Shown: positions 21,760 through 32,845 of the stretch, one piece after another | Numbering within the stretch: the first letter of the stretch is position 1 | Layout: the number at the start of each line of letters is the position of its first letter | NCBI GenBank assembly: GCA_002104905.1 | Contig: MCFE01000067.1 | Coordinates: 62,001 to 126,000 of the forward strand | Direction: 5' to 3' | Source: Basidiobolus meristosporus CBS 931.73 | Taxonomy: Eukaryota > Basidiobolomycota > Basidiobolomycetes > Basidiobolales > Basidiobolaceae | Length of the DNA: 64,000 bases | Notes under the pieces: model-generated | The model's database searches: none | What the model was told of the DNA's origin: nothing | What the model saw: only the letters and a program-made list of their open reading frames with translations | Made by a program: the position numbers and the translations under genes

Positions 21760-23637
21760 TTGGGATCCAAAAATGAATCCACCAAAATGACAGCAGCTGG
21801 AAAGTATGGACCCTCCTCACCTTCTTATAACAGAATTGTGACAGCATTTTGCTGATTTTAATGCAAAATAAAGTAAAATACTTGACTATGTTTGAGCAGT
21901 TTTTTAACAAGAATAGCATAGCATTCCAATGGTGTTGATAAGCACCACATTTAGAGAACCCCTAGCCGGCCAATAAATCCAAATGGCTTATATTGCAAGG
22001 CACCTGATGGTGATTGTGACGAAAAGAAATCTGGCTTACATTGGTCAACTTTTCCCAACAAAAATTAGTATCTTGTTGCACCCAACTAAACATGGCATTT
22101 CTTAACTGGTACCCATACATTGGGTCTGCTTAGCTTCCTAATGCCAAAGGCATAGGTGTCTCTATGTACACACCTATCCTTAGTACTTTCCTGCTTTTCC
22201 TGGCTGTCCTACATGTGCCAACCCATCACATCCATGACAGACTTGAAGGTGATATTTTTGATGAGATTGGGGTGTGGTAGCACCTGCAACTTGACTTCTC
22301 TTCCTTTCTCCCTACAAATCTGCTTCATAGGAAACTCCAAAAAGAAGAAGCTAGGCCAAATATTGTTGGCACACCAAGCAAGATGAAGTAGAGAATAAAT
22401 ACAGTAGTGTCAGATATCAAGCATTCAGCTTTATGCTTTTGGTGTACCTGCTCAAATCCTGTCACAAACTCATTGCAAAAAAGCTATAGATGCATGAAGT
22501 CAACATTGGCAATATACTTCTATATAATATTCCTGCAATGTCAACATATCACTCCCAATGCTTCCAATGTAACCTTGGTAGGAGTAGATTTTGAAGGCAA
22601 CTTGAATAAATGTACATCTGGTTCATAAAGTTGCCTCATTTGTATTGTTGCATTTGCATACAATTATCAATTGGAGCTTATGAGAAGTACTTTGGAGCGT
22701 AGAAAGTATGTATTATCTTGCCAATTCATTCAACTTCTTCTGTATCTTGATGGGCTCATTCAGCCTGAAATCACCCAGTTACAGCTTAGTCTTCATATAG
22801 GGATTTTTTGAAAAGCAAATGAATTGCTCTCAGTGAAACGCTTTTTCTCCAACAGATACCCTCTATCTTGATTATCTCCTGTCTCTAATCAATTCAATAT
22901 TCTTGCCAATGGCTCATGGCTTGCCAGCTTTGCTCTAAATTTATGCTGAATATTATATATTCTCTCTGTTTGAGATGTTGCTCTCAGTGTTGGTATTTAG
23001 GTAATAATATAACGTGTGAGTTTCAGTACAAATCCCCTGAATCTCACATTTTCAACAGAAATACCATCCTTAGTGCCTAGAGAAGCCAGCTGTCTTGGTA
23101 ATGGCTGAGGTATCTTCAAAGTAGATAAAAAAATGCACTGTGTGATAATGGCCATTTAGTGGTATCTCACTGGAAAGCACACAAAACATATAGTAGTAAT
23201 GGATACAGGTAGCTGTCCAGATTGGACAGCAAAATGGGCTCACAAACAGGGAGACTACCATCAGATCTCTGCTCCAATACCTCAAAATAGGGGGCACATT
23301 ATGGATGATGGGATCCAATGATCAGCAAGATTTGCTGCTAAAGTACTTGTTTAATGAGAATCCATTTTTTTTCCTACAGGTGCTATCTCATGGCGCATTT
23401 GTATTTAGCCAGGCCCATGGAAGGTGCTGTTTTTGGGAGAACAGTCTTGCAATCCATTTGTGAGCCTTTGTCTTTGGAGCAATCACTCTGCATGCTGTAT
23501 CCAGAATGCTGAGATGAGCCTAAAGGTGTCAAAAACTCCCCTTACTCAGTTTGTGCAAGGTGAAACTACAGCTAGATTCTTTTATAGAAATATCATGTGG
23601 CTGACAAGCTATTCTTGGTAGAGTGGTGATTGATGAT
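21760..23637 (-). pseudogene. Tnp2-type transposase (ORF2), element F
   Basis: Heavily decayed minus-strand transposase. C-terminal tail matches at 22040-22400, and a weak Tnp2 core at 23070-23318 (YWSRDLMVVSL, EDTSAITKTAGFS). The N-terminal part is interrupted at 23638-23642 by copia-2 and resumes at 27709. A segment of about 550 bp seen in other copies is missing around 23370. Confidence 0.6.
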
Positions 23638-23642
23638 TGGTC

Positions 23643-24007
23643 TGTTGCCATGTTGTGCTAATTGGTATGATTCAGCAGCTAAAAGTTTACTCAACAAATC
23701 AGGACTAATTTGATCACTGTAGTACCAACTTACAGCCCTATCTTTGCCGCTTTTCTCAGATCTATGATGTATTGCTTATTCACCAATAGTTAAGATCAAA
23801 TTAGCACTTTACCAAGCATTATATACTAACCCTGAAACTGTTGCAGAATGCTCCTGAATGCTGAGAAGCTCACTTAACTTAGTTGTACAGTTGTTTTATT
23901 TCTACAAGGGCATAAATACTGAGCTTCTATATGATTAACAATAGTGCAACTATTATTAATATTTTCAACAAGATCCTTATATCCAAATGGCCTCTTAAGT
24001 TGCAACA
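23643..24007 (+). repeat. copia-2 5' LTR
   Basis: TGTTGCCATGTTG...TTGCAACA, 365 bp. It has a CATAAATA promoter-like box near 23909. The LTR pair is visibly diverged, so this is an old insertion. Confidence 0.85.
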
Positions 24008-24020
24008 GGTTATGAGCCCC
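24008..24020 (+). other. copia-2 primer-binding site (initiator Met tRNA, anticodon loop)
   Basis: GGTTATGAGCCCC directly abuts the LTR. The inverse, GGGCTCATAACC, corresponds to the anticodon stem-loop (anticodon CAU) of fungal initiator Met tRNA rather than its 3' end. This is the half-tRNA priming known from Drosophila copia. Confidence 0.7.
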
Positions 24021-24043
24021 ATTTGCCTTACTCTATCTTAAAG

Positions 24044-24660
24044 ATGACTTGCACCAGCAAACAGAACAATGTAAATATCTCACCTGTAAAGGAGAAGTTT
24101 GATGGGAAGAACTACAGATTTTGGCAAATTAAGATGCAGATCCACCATGAGGAGCAAAAACTTTCAAATATAGTAACAGGGAGAAAAGTTAAGCTCATTA
24201 GGAGCAACAGAAAAAATTGTGAAGTTACAAGAGCAGGAGAGAAAAGCCTTTAATGCCATATTTACCAATATGCAAGACTTTGTCATTGGACAAATTTATG
24301 CTTCAAATACTGCCAAGGCTGCATTGGAATCCTTGGAGAAGATTGTTAGAGCATAGTCAACATCAAGCACGCTTTATTTGAAACTAAAGTTTCTGACATG
24401 AGGAGGAGGCCAAAAGTGATGTGCTACAACTCATTACCTGAATGGAGACACTGACAGAAGAACATTACAGTATATATTCTAGTGTAGATGATGGAGAAAA
24501 CATAATCTATTTGCTTTGCAGCTTATCAGATGAGTATGAGCCACTCATACCTTCCTTAAAATAAGAGAAGACAATCTGACTTTAGACTATGTCAAACAAA
24601 GACATCTCCATGGCAGATTCAGACACAATGATCACACAGAGAAAATTGAAGACAATGCTT
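24044..24660 (+). pseudogene. copia-2 gag
   Basis: Starts MTCTSKQNNVN, then the copia gag signature FDGKNYRFWQIKMQ (residues about 20-33). The frame closes at 24253 and continues in other frames to DNLTLDYVKQR near 24570. Gag would form the virus-like particle. Ends at about 24660, where non-copia sequence begins. Confidence 0.7.
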
Positions 24661-24939
24661 TGTAAAATCTTACCGACAAACCTCTTAAAATCATACCATA
24701 AACGGTATGGTCTTTCTTGATATATGTAAATCTGTTTGTTGCAGCCAGTAGCATTTCTCCACACAGTTGGCATTCACCACTTTGATAAACAATGCGTCTT
24801 TCAGGTTTATTTTCTACAACAACAAAATAGTTTGCATTAACAAAATCTGTGACTAATCCAGAATAAACACCAAAATCTGCCTCTGAACTAATTACTTTAT
24901 CCTTCCAAAATAATTCCAAATGTGGTCTGTCACAAGCTT
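24661..24939 (-). pseudogene. Captured gene fragment, possible PD-(D/E)XK nuclease-like domain
   Basis: An uninterrupted minus-strand frame of about 90 residues inside copia-2, unrelated to copia or gypsy proteins: LELFWKDKVISSEADFG, GLVTDFVNANYFVVVENKPE, GECQLCGEMLLAATNRF, HTVYGMILRGLSVRFYK. The series D...VVVENKP (D then E-x-K) followed by a Gln-containing helix and a hydrophobic strand resembles PD-(D/E)XK restriction-like folds found in fungal and Crinkler-type proteins. I infer this from pattern only. No stop in about 280 bp, in contrast to its surroundings. Next to it on the right is a gypsy LTR fragment, suggesting capture by a retroelement. Confidence 0.45.
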
Positions 24940-25155
24940 TGGTATAAGAGTTGTAGAGGAATAGGGAGCTTAGCTAGTATTGAATTCACTCAAACCTAAA
25001 CTAAGTTTGATTGAGGTTCCAGCAGCTCCTTATATACATATTTGCCAGATCAATTGCTGAATAATTGTATTTCCAATGTAGGTTGTGGCTGATGACTCTA
25101 ATTGATTTGACTAAAAGCTGATCTAACTTAAATGTTCAATTGGTAGATCATAGCA
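24940..25155 (-). repeat. gypsy LTR fragment inside copia-2
   Basis: Starts TGGTATAAGAGTTGTAGAGG like the 35587 LTR and ends GATCATAGCA, but is only 216 bp because of an internal deletion. Copia-2 integrase resumes immediately after it. Confidence 0.7.
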
Positions 25156-27325
25156 GGTCACATACTCTGCAGCAAAATGGAGTAGCAGAATATGCAAATG
25201 GTACGATTGTAAAGATGGGAAGAGCTATGCTACATGATAAGGGAATGAACTACAAAGTTCAGGCTGAATCAGTTGCCACTGTGATATGCATCATGAACAG
25301 ATGCCCATCAAGAGCAATATGTAATCCTATTCTTTCTGAAGCATATACAGGCAAAAAACCAAACCTCCAGCTCCTAAGGATCTTTAGCAGCATTGTTTTT
25401 ATCACATGCCTGACAAAAATGCTCAAGGTTAGAGCCAAATAGTAGGGAAGGGAGCTTTCTTTGGTATTGTGAGGATACTCAAGGGTATAGTGTGTATGAT
25501 GGCAAGATTCTGAAGTTGATCAAGAGCAGGACACTGCATTTGAGGAGAATTCTGATCACAAAGCCGCTGATATTATTGGCCAGCTGCCCAAGGATGTAAT
25601 CAACACTAAGAAATATGACACTTACCTAATTCAGTCAAATACAAAAGATAATTCTAACAGTTCCAGATCAGAGCAGATTATCCTAGTCAGGAAATCTACC
25701 AGAATAAGAAATACCTCTGGATCCTGGTTGTAGACATCTAATGATCATGAGGAAGCTTATCTTGCCATATGTGCCAAACCTCCAAATCTGGGATAGGCAA
25801 TGCCAAGTCCTAAAGCTATTATATGGCAACAAGCCATGCAGAAGTAGTACCAATCACTGATCAGGGCAAAAACATGGGCATTGATAGATTTACCCAGAGG
25901 GAGAAAGCCAATAGGATGTGGATGGGTCCTCAATACTCAAATGGTATCATTGATAAGTGCAAGCCTAGTTTGGTGGCTCAAGGCTTTTCACAGATCCAAG
26001 GACTAGAACAATTGGAAATATTTGTGCTAGACACCAAGTCCAACTCCATTAGGACAGTTCAAGCCTTGGCAGGTGTACATAGTCTAGATCTATATCAAAT
26101 GGACATCACAACAGCCTTTCAAAATAGGGATCTGCAAAAAACTATAAATACAGAGCAAGCAGAAGATTTTACCAAGCCAAAAGACCCCCATCAGGTGTAG
26201 ACCTAGGAAATTGTCATATGGGCTTAAGCAGGCATCTACAGCATGGTACAACAAGATTGATACGTATCTAGATGATATTGGGCTTCTTTGTAGCACTGCA
26301 GATCACAGTAAATGTTAATCAGCTCAAAAAGGGTGTGATCATCAAAGGTATCAATGTGGACAACCTAGTAATAGCTGCATGTGACCTACAGGTACTTACA
26401 CAGACAAGATCAGATCTCTTCAGCCAGTTTGAGATGAGTAAACTTTGAAAATTTAGCTATTTTCTAGGAACTTAAGTCATAATTGACATATGTACACAAG
26501 CAATTGTGCTGAATCAATCCGAATATATCAGGGACATTCTTGGATGCTTCAAAATGGCAAATTGCAAGCCTGCAGCTATCCTCATGGACAATAACCTGAA
26601 ATTGAGCAAATATCAGCCAGTTTCAAGTGAAAAAGGCTCAAATATGGACCAGAAGCTTTGCATTAAATTGGTGGTCAGTAGTCTGATGTACTGGATGGTG
26701 TCTACACATCAAGATATTGCAGTGGCAGTTGGAATAGTTATTAATTCATGCAAAATCATGGCTCAGCTTTAATTAGAGTATTTAAGCAGATTTTCAGATG
26801 TCCACAAGGAACCATAAACATAGTACTGGAATACCCCAGAGCAGCTAAAAGGCAAATATTTGATGGTTATAGTGATTCAGAAGGGGGTAGCAATCTGATT
26901 GAAAGAATCTCTACTATTGGGTATGCATTTCTTTGTGCTTGTGCTGCTATTACTTGGAATTGCAAGAAACAACCAACTGTGGGCCTATTTACAACTGAAG
27001 TTGCATATATGACTGCTTGTCAAGCAATTAAGGAGGCAATATGGCAGCAAAAATTATTCAGAGACATAGGTTTGATACCACTTGAACCAACATGTATTTA
27101 CAAGGATAATATAAGATGTATCTCATTAAACAGAAATCCCACTAATTTGCCAGTGCTAAGCACTTAGATATACAAGACTATTTTGTTGGAGAAGTCAAAG
27201 AAAACAGCTTAAAAGAGTTAGTTTACTGCACAACTGACAAAGTGGTGGCAGATATATTGTTCAAAACTACTATATAGGCCATCATTTGAGGATCTCAGAG
27301 AAGAATTAGGATCAAGAAATTATTT
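25156..27325 (+). pseudogene. copia-2 pol (integrase end, RT, RNase H)
   Basis: Integrase C-part with HTLQQNGVAEYANG and MNRCPSRAI (25140-25442); RVT_2 with LVAQGFSQIQG and MDITTAFQNRDLQ (25823-26200); RT active site VDNLVIA near 26355, again Asn for the second Asp; LNQSEYIRDILGCFKM (26506-26772); RNase H with FDGYSDSEGG and TTEVAYMTACQAIKEA (26820-27160). The CCHC knuckle, protease and N-terminal integrase are absent. Multiple stops; inactive. Confidence 0.8.
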
Positions 27326-27338
27326 GGTTGATGGCAGG

Positions 27339-27703
27339 TGTTGAAATATTGAGCTATTTAGTATCACTCAGCAGCCAAAAGCTTACTTAACAATCCTGGA
27401 CTAGTCATGGTCACTGTAGGACAAACTTACAGCCCTAACTATGCCACTTTCTTTTGATCTATGTCTTAATAATGACTTCCCTGTAGTCAAGATCAAAGCA
27501 CTTTTACCAAAACATTATGTACTACCCTTGAAGGTGTTACAAAGTGCACCTAGGTGTCAAGAAGCACTCCTTACTAGGTGCACAGTTGCATTACTTCTAC
27601 AAAGGTATAAATTTTAAGCTTCTATATGAATAGATAAAATATCAACTAATATCAATATATCCAGATAAGTCCTTTTGCCCAAATCACTTCCTAAGCTGCA
27701 TCA
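27339..27703 (+). repeat. copia-2 3' LTR
   Basis: 365 bp, TGTTGAAATATTGAG to the terminal CA, followed by the target duplication TGGTC. A short purine tract precedes it. Confidence 0.85.
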
Positions 27704-27708
27704 TGGTC

Positions 27709-28077
27709 AAATATAACTTGTGTGGCAAAACACTGTCTGTGATCCTTATAATTCTTCTTATGCTGTCTGCATGCTTCACAGTTGAGTGGCATTTGACAAT
27801 AGCCAGATAGTTCTTACTCTCTTCTCTTACAAAATTGATTCAAGGTAGTCTTTGCCATGGAGCAGGCAGATTGACACTCAAGCAATTATTACTATTATAT
27901 CACTTTTTTGTTTACAATCATGTGAATTAAGGACAGTCTTGTAGCTGAGATATTGTACCAACAGCATTAAAGATTTACTGATGATCTGCCATGGTAGCAC
28001 TTGAAACAAAGTTGCGGTAGCAGATACACACATTTATTGAGCACTACTTCTCCATGGTATGACTCATTTAGAGATAT
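27709..28077 (-). pseudogene. Element F ORF2 N-terminus and divergent promoter
   Basis: Matches the zinc-finger-encoding N-terminal part of ORF2 (compare 47990-48220) to about 27950. The rest is the spacer leading to ORF1 on the plus strand. Confidence 0.55.
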
Positions 28078-29470
28078 GTGGCGCTAAAAAATAAAGAAAA
28101 GGTGTCTGGTCACTAACCAATCAACCATTGGCAGCAGCAGAAGAAGGGCTATATAACAGCTTGTTTTAACATTGAGTGTAATAAGCATGGCTACATCTAA
28201 AGAAGAGCCATGTTTACAGTATGCCAACTGAAGGCAATAATGCAGACTTCTCAGGCTAGGAGTTAAGTGGGCAAATGAGTATCTCTGCATAGCTGCATGC
28301 CAATCATAATGCTCAGGCAGATGATAACATAGCAAACCTAGTACTCTATGCAACAGTCCAGCAAGTGGGCATCATAAATTAATCACCACCTGTACTGGCA
28401 AGTATATTGTCAACTCATACCTAAGTATCATTGAAGCAACTAGGTATAGTGGCTAATAAGACTGATACAATGACCCAGAGAAGCCAGGAAATAGTACAGA
28501 AAGAGGATAAGCAGATATTATAAGTAGAGCAATCAATATCTCATTTCTCAATGTTACAGCAGAGGAATACCAGACAGCCTTTGAAGCCCAACAACAATGC
28601 CCAAAGATAAAGCCCATAGAAGATTCTATCACAGCATGGGAGGGAGACTATGGCTTTGCTAACCAACCTGAAAATCAAAAGACATTGAAGATTAATGAAG
28701 CCATTTAGCACAATGATGACAAGTAGGCTAATATTCAAGTAGCTGCTAGAAGTCTAGCACTGTATCACCTTAAGGCCCGCATACCATGGGTCCATCAGGA
28801 ACTCAAGGCTAAGCAAAATGTGCTTCACTTGTAAAAGCTGCAATTATAACCAATTAACGCTGTCAGCCCAGAACAAGCTGAAATCCATCATAGCAAAGAA
28901 CAATTATCAGCAAGATATCCAGTGTGTTCTCAAGCGTTGGAATCACAGCCAGTAGAGCTGCACTCAAGTGAGGTAGAAGAGTTTGCAGAGAAAAGCAATT
29001 TGTCTACCACTGCTTCCATGTCCTGCATTATAGATATAGTGAAGATCCTATCAGCAGACAGATCAATAATATCAAGAATTCATAAGACTATTACAATTCC
29101 TAAAGTTAGGCTTTAGACCACTAATAAGCACACCATGATATTACAGTACTTCTTTCAGAGCAATGGTCAAGAAGAATGCACTTGGATTTTGCAAGGACTT
29201 ATTCCAAATACTGGCAGATAAGGTGTTAGACTTGGCAGTACTGGCTGAAAACCATGATGAATGGGAATTGTTGAGTGGACAGTGGCCTAAAATTGCTGCG
29301 TTTTTGCCAAAGTCATAGACAAAGGGCATTACAGCAGAAATACCTATTGAATGATGGATTTAGATAGATCTATTTGCTGATGTGGGGTTGGGCTCAATAT
29401 TTGTGTTGTGTATAAGGACATGCATCAATATATACAATTAGCAATAGAGTTACAACTGAATTTTAATGCA
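28078..29470 (+). pseudogene. Tnp2-element ORF1, element F
   Basis: Very decayed copy. The start ATG is lost (GCGCTAAAAA in place of ATGCTGCCAAAAA). The coiled-coil region is recognisable near 28470-28530, and the C-terminal block at 28922-29330 (LEEF/VELHSSEVEEFAEKSN, then LQYFF). Many stops. 3' untranslated sequence continues to about 29764, and the element's terminal 45 bp is found after gypsy-1 at 35944-35988. Confidence 0.6.
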
Positions 29471-29764
29471 AACAAATCAAGTTGTGAGCATGAAAAGTAA
29501 GAGGATTGATTGTGTCAGGAAGTAAGGAGCGCAAAAAAAGGCAATAGCCAATCAATGTTTATATGCATAGGAGGTGATTGAGTGTCTGGGATCAGAAAGT
29601 GAGAGAACTGGCAGAGGGCCAACCAGAGGCCACTAATGCATTGTTGTGATGGCAAATTTTGATCAAGTATTTTGTTAAATCTGGGGTGCAATTATTTGCC
29701 AATAGTCTTGTCACAGTGCCCTGACAGGATCAATACCTCTTAATCTTGGGAATTTCATTTTATA

Positions 29765-29947
29765 ATGGCTGACCTGTTCTTCTTGTGGTACCACTGCAGA
29801 ACTGCATCTGCCATTAAGAGGCTGCATAATGTAACTTGCTTTTGGGAGCAATCCCCTTAGCTCTGAAAGCCTGTTCAATCTGGAAGTGCCAAGTTACCAG
29901 GTTTTCATTGACTCTACCATGGTACTGGTTGACCAGCACACCAAAGT
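29765..29947 (-). mobile_element. gypsy gag fragment abutting gypsy-1
   Basis: 183 bp homologous to gypsy-1 gag at 35205-35385, directly against the gypsy-1 3' LTR. It is either a remnant of an earlier gypsy copy into which gypsy-1 inserted or the product of a rearrangement. Confidence 0.55.
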
Positions 29948-30300
29948 TGATATAAGAGTTGTAGAAGAATAGGGAGTTTAGCTAGTAATGTATTCACTAA
30001 AACTTGAACTGACTTTGAGGTACCTGCAGCTCCTTGTATACATTTTGCTAGATCAATTGCCGACTAATTGTATTTACCAATGTAGGATGTGGCTGATGCC
30101 TCATTTGATTGCATTGTCATCACCCAATAAGATCCCTCTTAATATATCTATTTCTGTCTGATAAGGATCTGCAGATTTGTTTGCTGACTAATGCTACTGA
30201 TTTGATAGATAATACTGATATACTGATAAGCTAAACATATAACCAATTGATTTGACTAAAAACTGATCTAACTTAAAAATTCAAGCAGCAGATCAAAACA
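29948..30300 (-). repeat. gypsy-1 3' LTR
   Basis: 353 bp; on the plus strand TGATATAAGAGTTG...GATCAAAACA, so TG...CA in element orientation. Bounded on the right by the polypurine tract. Confidence 0.85.
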
Positions 30301-30399
30301 TTTCCCCCTACTCAAGTTAAGAGGGTTCTCCTGAATCTCATTTCTTGTGATACCAATATCTTGATGGTCCAGTATTATCAGCAAGTCTTGCAAGCTTGA

Positions 30400-31462
30400 G
30401 TCTGTCCCTATGTACTCAGTCTTCCTGGATATTGCCTTGTTTGTCTACCAGTTGGTAAGTTGCAAATAGATATTCTCTGATGATCTTGAATGGTCCTGTC
30501 CATTGCGGCTCAAACTTCTTCCAAGTGTTGTTTCTTAGCAATACAAAGTTCCCAACTGTCAATGCTTCTGGTGCTATAGTCTTATCAAATCTCTGATTCA
30601 TCTTTTCTGCACTATGAGATACTATGATCTATGCCTCTTGACATCTTTGTTCCAGTTGCTGGTGTCTACTTGGCTGACTGAGTTCATCTTCTAAGGTATC
30701 TGTAAGCTTTGGTTGGGTAAGATCTCCTGGAATCCTTGGTTCACATCCATATACTAAGTGAAATGGCAATTGTTGGGTGGTGTAGTGTACTGGGACTCTG
30801 CATGCAAAGGGTGCTTGATCTATATACTCATCCCATCTACTGACAACCCCATTTGCATACTTGGTCAGCATTTTTCCAAATAATCCATGAAACCATTCAG
30901 TGACTCCAATAGTTCTGGGGTGATATGCCAAGGTTTTCAAGTGTTTTGGCTGCTGCATTTCCAGGTAACCTTCCAAAGTCTTTGCCATAAATCTTGCACC
31001 ACTGTGAGATAGAATCTCTACAGGGCATCCAAACTTCATAAGTATCTTATGGTAGATGAACCTTGCAACTACTTGCTCACTGGCTATAGGTACAGCTTTA
31101 GCCACTGGCCATTTAGTGGCATGGTCAATTGCTACTAGGATCCAATGGTTGTATTTCCAGGTAGTTGGCAGTCTTCCAATAAAGTCAATTCCCCATCTTT
31201 CAAATGGTCTTACAGGCTCCAAGAGAAGCAGTTCAGCAATTCTCTGTGGTTGGCCTTGGTTGATTTGGCAATTTGGGCATCTTTTCACTAGCTTCTCAGT
31301 GTCATGTTTCATTCTGGGCCACCATGCTCTGGCTTTCACAAGCTTATAAGTTCCTTCAATTCCAAGATGTCCATATCTAATGTGTATCTTATGTATTAAA
31401 TCCGGGTGAGCAACACAAGGGCAATAGGCAATAGGGCTTCCATCAACAATTTGGTAGAGTGT
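30400..31462 (-). pseudogene. gypsy-1 integrase
   Basis: Ty3-type integrase inserting cDNA into the genome. HHCC zinc finger: H..YGHLGIEGTYKL...CPNCQ (31270-31400). Catalytic core: WGIDFIGRLP and AIDHATKWPVAKAV present; the second Asp region reads ILSHSGARF where SD.G is expected, so the catalytic Asp is changed to His; GVTEWFHGLFGKML follows. The C-terminal part LTVGNFVLLRNNTWKKFEPQ and WTGPFKI (30416-30601) is a GPY/F-like module. The 236-residue central frame (30629-31339) is the longest intact stretch. Predicted inactive. Confidence 0.82.
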
Positions 31463-31774
31463 TTAATCCTGTACTACAAATATGCTGGCTTCATCCCAGA
31501 TTATCTTGTTGATATCTTCATCCACCTCATTAGGCATGGCCTGGTCCTCCAAATAAGTTGGTAATAGGCTAGGCCAATCCAATTCATGCACCAAGTTGAG
31601 TTGTGCAACTTGTTCTAATCTTGATAAGGTGTCAGCAACCATGTTGTTTTTCCCAGGGCAGCAGATAATATCCAAATCAAATTGCTGAATGTATTCACTC
31701 CATCTTGTCATTCTTCTAGAGAGTACCTTCTGAGTAAATATATACTTGAGGGAGACATGATCAGTCTTCACCAT
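31463..31774 (-). pseudogene. gypsy-1 RNase H, second half
   Basis: KTDHVSLKYIFTQKVLSRRM then WSEYIQQFDLDIICCPGKNN and VADTLSR, the typical end of gypsy RNase H. The first half lies at 32846-33100, on the far side of X1. Confidence 0.75.
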
Positions 31775-32845
31775 TGTGGTTATGTATAGGTCCAAGGGAG
31801 AGATATGTCCAACAACTCTCAAGTGTTATGTGTGTTGGGTGTTCACTGGGTGCAATAGCCTCTGGCAAAAGCTTGCTAGGAATACCTGGGTTCTGTGTCT
31901 AATCTGATGTGAAGGGGAATAAAGCCACAAGCTTGTCAAGGGAAAACTATTGAGCTACAATCCCCAACTTAGTTGGTGTCTTAACAAAAGTATGTGCTGG
32001 GCTCAGCGTCCTCTGAGAAGACAATATACTAAAGCTTCCAGAGTCAAAACAACTGTAAACTTCACCAGCAGGGACTAGATAAGAATGCAGCTGTGGTCAA
32101 TAGTTAGAAAGACAGAAAAGTATCTTTGTCTGTACAAGAACAAACTTGGGAAAGAATCAAATATGATAAAAGATACCTACTCTGAGTATTCCTCACAAGT
32201 AGTCCCTCCAAGGTCAGTTGGCTGTCAGCATGGTTTCCTGGGAGTGTCCTGTGGTCTGGGGTTGGAAGTTCAGGTGGCAGCAGGTAGTAGTGAGCACACT
32301 GATCAACAAGTTAGAATATTGACAAAAGGGATGATGGTTTATTGTTGAGGGATAGCCTCCCTTATATACTTTTCTTACTGGCTAAGTGATTACTAATCAT
32401 GGTGTTCCAGAAGGTTCTGGATATCAATAGAAATCTTAATGACATCAGAATGACCTAAGAATGTTCTAAGTAGGTGCTGCAAGGTTCTAAGAGGCACAGC
32501 ACATCCAACCAATCAGGAATTAGTATTCTGATACATGTGTAACATAGGGATACTGTATCTGGTATGGAAATGGTAGGGATGGTGATGCAGGTTGATCATG
32601 TGTCACAGGTACTGGTGTGGGTACTTGCCCAATATAGAAGCACTTATAGCTAGTAATCTTACAAAAAGTGAGGGGTAACTTATGCAATAAGGTAAGCAGG
32701 TGTGATAGTCAACTGGCTTATGGGATAGTACTGATCAGGTAAGACAAATGGGATGAAACTAAAATAAGTGTAGTAGAGATGAAGGGAAGTAGAAAATAGG
32801 GAAATGAGCACATCTGTCAGGGGGTGTCACTGTCACACCACTACA
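31775..32845 (-). mobile_element. LTR-X copy X1 (solo LTR) inside gypsy-1 RNase H
   Basis: 1071-bp element with no coding frame of its own, TG...CA ends (TGTGGTTATG...CCACTACA on the plus strand) and the 4-bp duplication CCAT at 31771-31774 and 32846-32849. It splits a continuous RNase H. Three other copies are in the window; all look like LTRs without an internal region. Confidence 0.78.

Larger units (their letters stand above)
23643..27703 (+). mobile_element. Ty1/copia element copia-2, complete ends, TSD TGGTC
   Basis: Two 365-bp LTRs (23643-24007 and 27339-27703) are flanked by the 5-bp duplication TGGTC at 23638-23642 and 27704-27708. A primer-binding site follows the 5' LTR directly. 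The flanking sequence joins to a normal element F ORF2 N-terminus when it is removed. The internal coding region is damaged, and its middle is replaced by a foreign gene fragment and a gypsy LTR fragment. Confidence 0.88.

Noticed and set aside
29765-29947. Possible cellular gene next to gypsy-1
   Set aside because: It is a copy of gypsy gag sequence at 35205-35385.
32085-32348. 87-residue frame in LTR-X X1
   Set aside because: Not kept in X2 or X3; non-coding LTR sequence.
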